Below are positions 5,090 to 7,373 of a stretch of DNA of 7,373 bases, in pieces (the first letter of the stretch is position 1; each line of letters begins with the position of its first letter). The notes beneath the pieces were generated by a model. The model was not told the origin of the DNA. It saw nothing but the letters and a program-made list of their open reading frames with translations, and did no database searches. The position numbers were made by a program, and so were the translations under genes. Origin of the DNA: JAFAQB01 sp046724555 (GTDB taxonomy: Archaea > Thermoproteota > Nitrososphaeria > Nitrososphaerales > Nitrososphaeraceae); the NCBI GenBank assembly GCA_046724555.1, contig JBKOWU010000153.1, forward strand, positions 1-7,373. Direction: 5' to 3'.

Positions 5090-6091
5090 CTATAAAATCT
5101 TTTTATCTTTATCAGAATAAGAGTGTTTTCCCCATTTTTTTCTAAAATTAATACGACAACTATCTTGTTCTACTTCCACATAGATCTTTGTTGGGTTGAT
5201 ATAAGGAATAACATGCCTTACTTTCTGCTCAATATTATCTATTACCGATTCAATCTGATCCGTATTCAAGCCATCGATTAAGCTTACATCCATAGCAACC
5301 AGTACATCTTCTGCAGCGAAATGCATAGTTCGTAATGAAATTACTCTATTTACTTCCGGTATTTGGAGAACCTGCTCAATGATTATCTTGTATTCATTCC
5401 TAGAAATCGCTTCACCTATAAGTAACGCCTTATTTTCTCTAGCTAAGAAAAACGCAAAAACCATCAGAATTGCTCCTATGCCTAAAGAGCCTATTCCATC
5501 ATAGATTATATTCCCAGTTGTTTGCGATAGTAGAATGCCTGTTCCTGCAATAGCTATGCCAAATAAAGCAGCAGAATCTTCAACTATGACTGTAAGGATT
5601 GACGGGTCTTTGCTTTCCCGAAACTCCTTAATTAACGTCTTGAAACTAACTTTTTCTCCGTGCGATTTAATGGTTTGTTCAAAAGAATTTAGAGCTACCC
5701 TTAGTGCATTCCCTTCGAAAACTGCAGATATTGCGAGAATGACATAGCTTACGTTAATGTTTTCAATATGGTGAACTTTACCAAAAATTGTACCTATGCC
5801 CTGCTGTACTGACAATATTCCAGATATTCCAAAAATCATAGTTGCCACTATGAACGACCAGAAAAATTGTTCTTTACCATGGCCGAAAGGGTGCCGTTCA
5901 CTTGCTGCCTTTGAGCTTGTTTTAATTCCAATTAGAATCAATATTTGATTAAATGTATCTGAAAATGAATGCAGAGTCTCTGCCCACATTGCGATGCTAC
6001 CTGTAAATAATGCTGCAATAAGTTTGGACAGTGCAATACCCATATTACCAAACAGTGCAGCATATACTGCTTTTTTAGATCGATCTTTCAA
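5090..6091 (-). CDS. Cation diffusion facilitator (CDF) transporter, ZnT9/SLC30A9-like
   Basis: Membrane antiporter exporting divalent cations (Zn2+ and similar) in exchange for protons, by family. Hydrophobic helices lie at about 10-30, 31-56, 76-100, 113-133, 166-188 and 195-216, giving the usual six. Helix 2 carries SIAMWAETLHSFSDTFNQ, with His41 and Asp45 as the HxxxD metal site and Glu38 nearby. The loop RHPFGHGKEQFFW (66-78) is the typical CDF motif. Helix 5 has Glu171-Asp172 in VEDSAALFG instead of the usual HxxxD pair, as in the ZnT9-like branch. The cytoplasmic C-terminal domain (about 220-312) is followed by a Lys-rich tail. The start is TTG at 6091: the frame is closed by a TAG six codons upstream, and the only early ATG (residue 17) would cut into helix 1. 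The promoter overlaps a palindrome. The gene is convergent with the PRC-barrel gene and divergent from the creatininase gene. Confidence 0.9.
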   Translation of the reverse strand: MKDRSKKAVYAALFGNMGIALSKLIAALFTGSIAMWAETLHSFSDTFNQILILIGIKTSSKAASERHPFGHGKEQFFWSFIVATMIFGISGILSVQQGIGTIFGKVHHIENINVSYVILAISAVFEGNALRVALNSFEQTIKSHGEKVSFKTLIKEFRESKDPSILTVIVEDSAALFGIAIAGTGILLSQTTGNIIYDGIGSLGIGAILMVFAFFLARENKALLIGEAISRNEYKIIIEQVLQIPEVNRVISLRTMHFAAEDVLVAMDVSLIDGLNTDQIESVIDNIEQKVRHVIPYINPTKIYVEVEQDSCRINFRKKWGKHSYSDKDKKIL

Positions 6092-6101
6092 TTTATTATT
6101 A

Positions 6102-6122
6102 TTATACTATCGTCGAGTATAA
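6102..6122 (-). promoter_or_regulatory. Palindromic operator-like site on the CDF core promoter
   Basis: TTATACT (6102-6108) and AGTATAA (6116-6122) are perfect inverted repeats with a 7-bp spacer ATCGTCG. The site starts 11 bp before the TTG start of the CDF gene. Read on the minus strand, its distal arm GTTATACT is centred about 28 bp from the start codon, where the TATA box of a leaderless mRNA belongs. A dimeric repressor bound here would block TBP. Which regulator binds is unknown. Confidence 0.45.
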
Positions 6123-6156
6123 CATCATCTTATTATTCAATTCTGATATTATAGTA

Positions 6157-6172
6157 ATTATTATTATTATTA
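6157..6172. repeat. ATT trinucleotide run, (ATT)5A
   Basis: A pure ATT run of 16 bp lies in the 239-bp divergent region between the CDF and creatininase starts. A shorter (TTA)4 run (6093-6104) abuts the CDF start codon. They are simple AT-rich repeats prone to slippage. The rest of the region holds promoters and no further gene. Confidence 0.6.
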
Positions 6173-6299
6173 CCAACGTAATTGTCTTTCCTTCTCAATA
6201 TAACATGTATTGCTAATAAATGTTGAATTTTGAATCTTTTCCAAAGCATCTATTTAGTATTAGAATCAGTACTCGGGTCATTAAAAAGCAAGTTAAGGT

Positions 6300-6309
6300 T
6301 GATAAATAT
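6300..6309 (+). promoter_or_regulatory. TATA-like box before the creatininase-family gene
   Basis: TGATAAATAT is centred about 26 bp upstream of the ATG at 6331, the right place for a leaderless transcript starting there. It supports the shorter start rather than the ATG at 6220. The surrounding sequence is AT-rich, so weight is modest. Confidence 0.4.
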
Positions 6310-6330
6310 GCAAGTGTTTTATATTTTTTG

Positions 6331-7053
6331 ATGTCTACGTCTATTTATAAAATTAGTAATTTTGATTTTCATAATCTCATCAAAAACAAGATACGCAGAG
6401 CAATAGTTCCAGTTGGATCACTAGAACAACATGGAGCTCATCTACCCTTGTCAACAGATTCTTTAATCACAGAGTATATTGCAACTAAAGTTTCCGAAAA
6501 AATGCCGTCCTTTATCTTACCTGCAATTTCATATGGAGTATCTTATGAGCACAAGCCAATGTTTAACCTTTCAATACATAATTCCACACTATCTAATGTA
6601 ATCTCCGAAATATGCATTTCACTAGTTGAAAATGGAATAGAAAGCATTGTATTGCTGAATGGCCATTATGGAAACATTGGAGTATTGCAATATATTAGTC
6701 AGAATGTACATGGAAAGGTTCCTGAGAATATCAGAATCTTTAGTATAAACTATTGGCACATGATGCAACATAAATTTGACCACGCGGGGGAAGTTGAAAC
6801 TTCTCTTGTACTTGCAATATCGCCAGAGTTAGTGAAGATGGAAAAGGCTGAACCCAACTCCAAAAAAATTTTCGATTCAAAGATTATGTATTCTAGCATC
6901 ACGAATAATCCTGGTTCTTTTTTAAATATTACTGGCAACGGAGTATGGGGAGATCCAACAATTGCTACGGCACAGAAAGGTAGAGAACTCTTACATGAGA
7001 TTGTCAAAAATTTAATACAGGCTATCCATGAACTGGAGAATAATATGTTTTAG
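6331..7053 (+). CDS. Creatininase-family amidohydrolase (possibly the ArfB-type FAPy deformylase)
   Basis: Metal-dependent amidohydrolase of the creatininase fold. From the ATG at 6331 the protein is 240 aa, the usual length. Motifs: VPVGSLEQHGAHLPLSTD (residues 26-43) with metal ligands Glu32, His34 and Asp43; LLNGHYGN (108-115) with His112; and HAGEVETS (151-158) with Glu154, all conserved in order. In archaea one branch, ArfB, removes the formyl group from the first intermediate of riboflavin and F420 synthesis; since ammonia oxidisers make F420 this is a reasonable candidate, but other branches (creatinine amidohydrolase, MftE) share the motifs, so substrate is inferred. The frame is open back to an ATG at 6220, which would add 37 residues unlike the family (basic, then hydrophobic near VLYFL). 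The TATA-like box before 6331 favours the short form. There is no operon partner in the window. Confidence 0.87.
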   Translation: MSTSIYKISNFDFHNLIKNKIRRAIVPVGSLEQHGAHLPLSTDSLITEYIATKVSEKMPSFILPAISYGVSYEHKPMFNLSIHNSTLSNVISEICISLVENGIESIVLLNGHYGNIGVLQYISQNVHGKVPENIRIFSINYWHMMQHKFDHAGEVETSLVLAISPELVKMEKAEPNSKKIFDSKIMYSSITNNPGSFLNITGNGVWGDPTIATAQKGRELLHEIVKNLIQAIHELENNMF

Positions 7054-7111
7054 GTTCCAAACTTCTATCGATAGCACTAATATACGTATTTGCATGATAG
7101 CTGTAATGAAA

Positions 7112-7123
7112 TTTTAATATATG
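7112..7123 (+). promoter_or_regulatory. TATA box of the Sm-like protein gene
   Basis: TTTTAATATATG fits an archaeal TATA box. A start site about 26 bp downstream would give a leader of roughly 15 nt that just includes the Shine-Dalgarno. A second TATA-like sequence, CCTATATTATGC (7124-7135), is an alternative. Confidence 0.45.
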
Positions 7124-7143
7124 CCTATATTATGCTTACGTAT

Positions 7144-7149
7144 AGAGGT
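7144..7149 (+). promoter_or_regulatory. Shine-Dalgarno sequence of the Sm-like gene
   Basis: AGAGGT ends 9 nt before the ATG at 7159. It is the clearest ribosome binding site tied to a gene start here and favours 7159 over the in-frame ATG at 7171. Confidence 0.5.
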
Positions 7150-7158
7150 AAAATTATC

Positions 7159-7373
7159 ATGTCCGTAGATATGGCAGTAAAGGTTCTTGACGAGAGCCTT
7201 GGCAAAGTTGTGCTTATAAAGCTGAAGGGAGGAAAGGTTATCAGGGGTAATTTACATGGTTTCGATCAACACATGAATCTATTACTTCAAGACTCGGTGG
7301 AGCTTTTGGAAGAAAATAGATCCAATGATTTGGGTACCATTGTTGTTAGGGGCGATAACGTAGTTATTATATC
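7159..7373 (+). CDS. Archaeal Sm-like (LSm/SmAP) RNA-binding protein, 3' end outside window
   Basis: SmAPs form heptameric rings that bind U-rich RNA, related to eukaryotic Sm/LSm and bacterial Hfq. The 71 visible residues contain most of the domain. The N-terminal helix (1-12, MAVKVLDESLGK) is followed by the Sm1 motif KVVLIKLKGGKVIRGNLHGFD with the RNA-contacting DQHMNLLL (36-43; Asp36, His38, Asn40). After a short acidic loop comes Sm2, LGTIVVRGDNVVII, with Arg64-Gly65-Asp66-Asn67. These are the residues that line the uridine pocket. The frame runs off the window end inside the last strand, so only a few residues are likely missing. In many archaea this gene is followed by that for ribosomal protein L37e; the window does not reach far enough to tell. 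It has its own promoter and Shine-Dalgarno, separate from the creatininase gene 105 bp upstream. Confidence 0.93.
   Translation, partial: MSVDMAVKVLDESLGKVVLIKLKGGKVIRGNLHGFDQHMNLLLQDSVELLEENRSNDLGTIVVRGDNVVII

Noticed and set aside
6750..7007. 85-codon minus-strand frame inside the creatininase-family gene
   Set aside because: Shadow frame. The plus-strand gene has all its metal-ligand motifs.
1..7373. CRISPR array, insertion sequence, integrase or attachment site
   Set aside because: No spaced direct repeats of CRISPR length, no transposase or integrase motifs and no tRNA with a flanking repeat. The genes look like ordinary chromosomal ones.

Overview
The window looks like chromosomal DNA of an ammonia-oxidising archaeon (Nitrososphaeria/Thaumarchaeota). 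It is AT-rich and ends in the first 71 codons of an archaeal Sm-like (SmAP) protein. Several start codons have a TATA-like box about 22-28 bp upstream and little or no Shine-Dalgarno sequence, as expected for leaderless archaeal mRNAs. The gene content (CorA channel, membrane-anchored HtrA, GlmU-like beta-helix enzyme, PRC-barrel mini-protein, helix-hairpin-helix mini-protein, ZnT9-like CDF, creatininase/ArfB-like amidohydrolase, SmAP) fits that group. The low GC suggests a Nitrosocosmicus-like lineage, but that is inference without a database search.

Layout. 2-457 (+) is the C-terminal end of a CorA-type Mg/Co channel, followed by a gene-free stretch with oligo-T runs and a 10-bp inverted repeat. 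764-2059 (-) is an HtrA/DegP-like membrane-anchored protein whose catalytic serine position reads alanine. 2242-2649 (-) is an unrecognised 135-aa protein. 2770-3747 (-) is a GlmU-like sugar-phosphate nucleotidyl/acetyltransferase with a left-handed beta-helix. A 284-bp non-coding stretch with a hairpin around an ACAT repeat follows. 4032-4253 (-) is a 73-aa HhH protein, transcribed divergently from an 80-aa PRC-barrel/DUF2171-like protein at 4411-4653 (+). Between that gene and the convergent CDF transporter (5090-6091, -) lies a 436-bp gap. It contains a locally GC-rich, strongly self-complementary element at 4712-4783 that looks like an undescribed small structured RNA, plus a possible 38-codon ORF. 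A 21-bp palindrome sits on the CDF core promoter. 6331-7053 (+) is a creatininase-family amidohydrolase, and 7159 to the window end (+) is the SmAP gene.

The genes are mostly single units with their own promoters rather than one operon. Two genes handle divalent cations (CorA, CDF) and two probably act at the envelope or in its sugar precursors (HtrA-like, GlmU-like). The HhH, PRC and Sm proteins are small nucleic-acid or regulatory proteins. No mobile element, CRISPR array, tRNA or rRNA was found. The strongest points for follow-up are the structured RNA candidate, the Ser-to-Ala change in the HtrA-like protein, and the palindrome on the CDF promoter.
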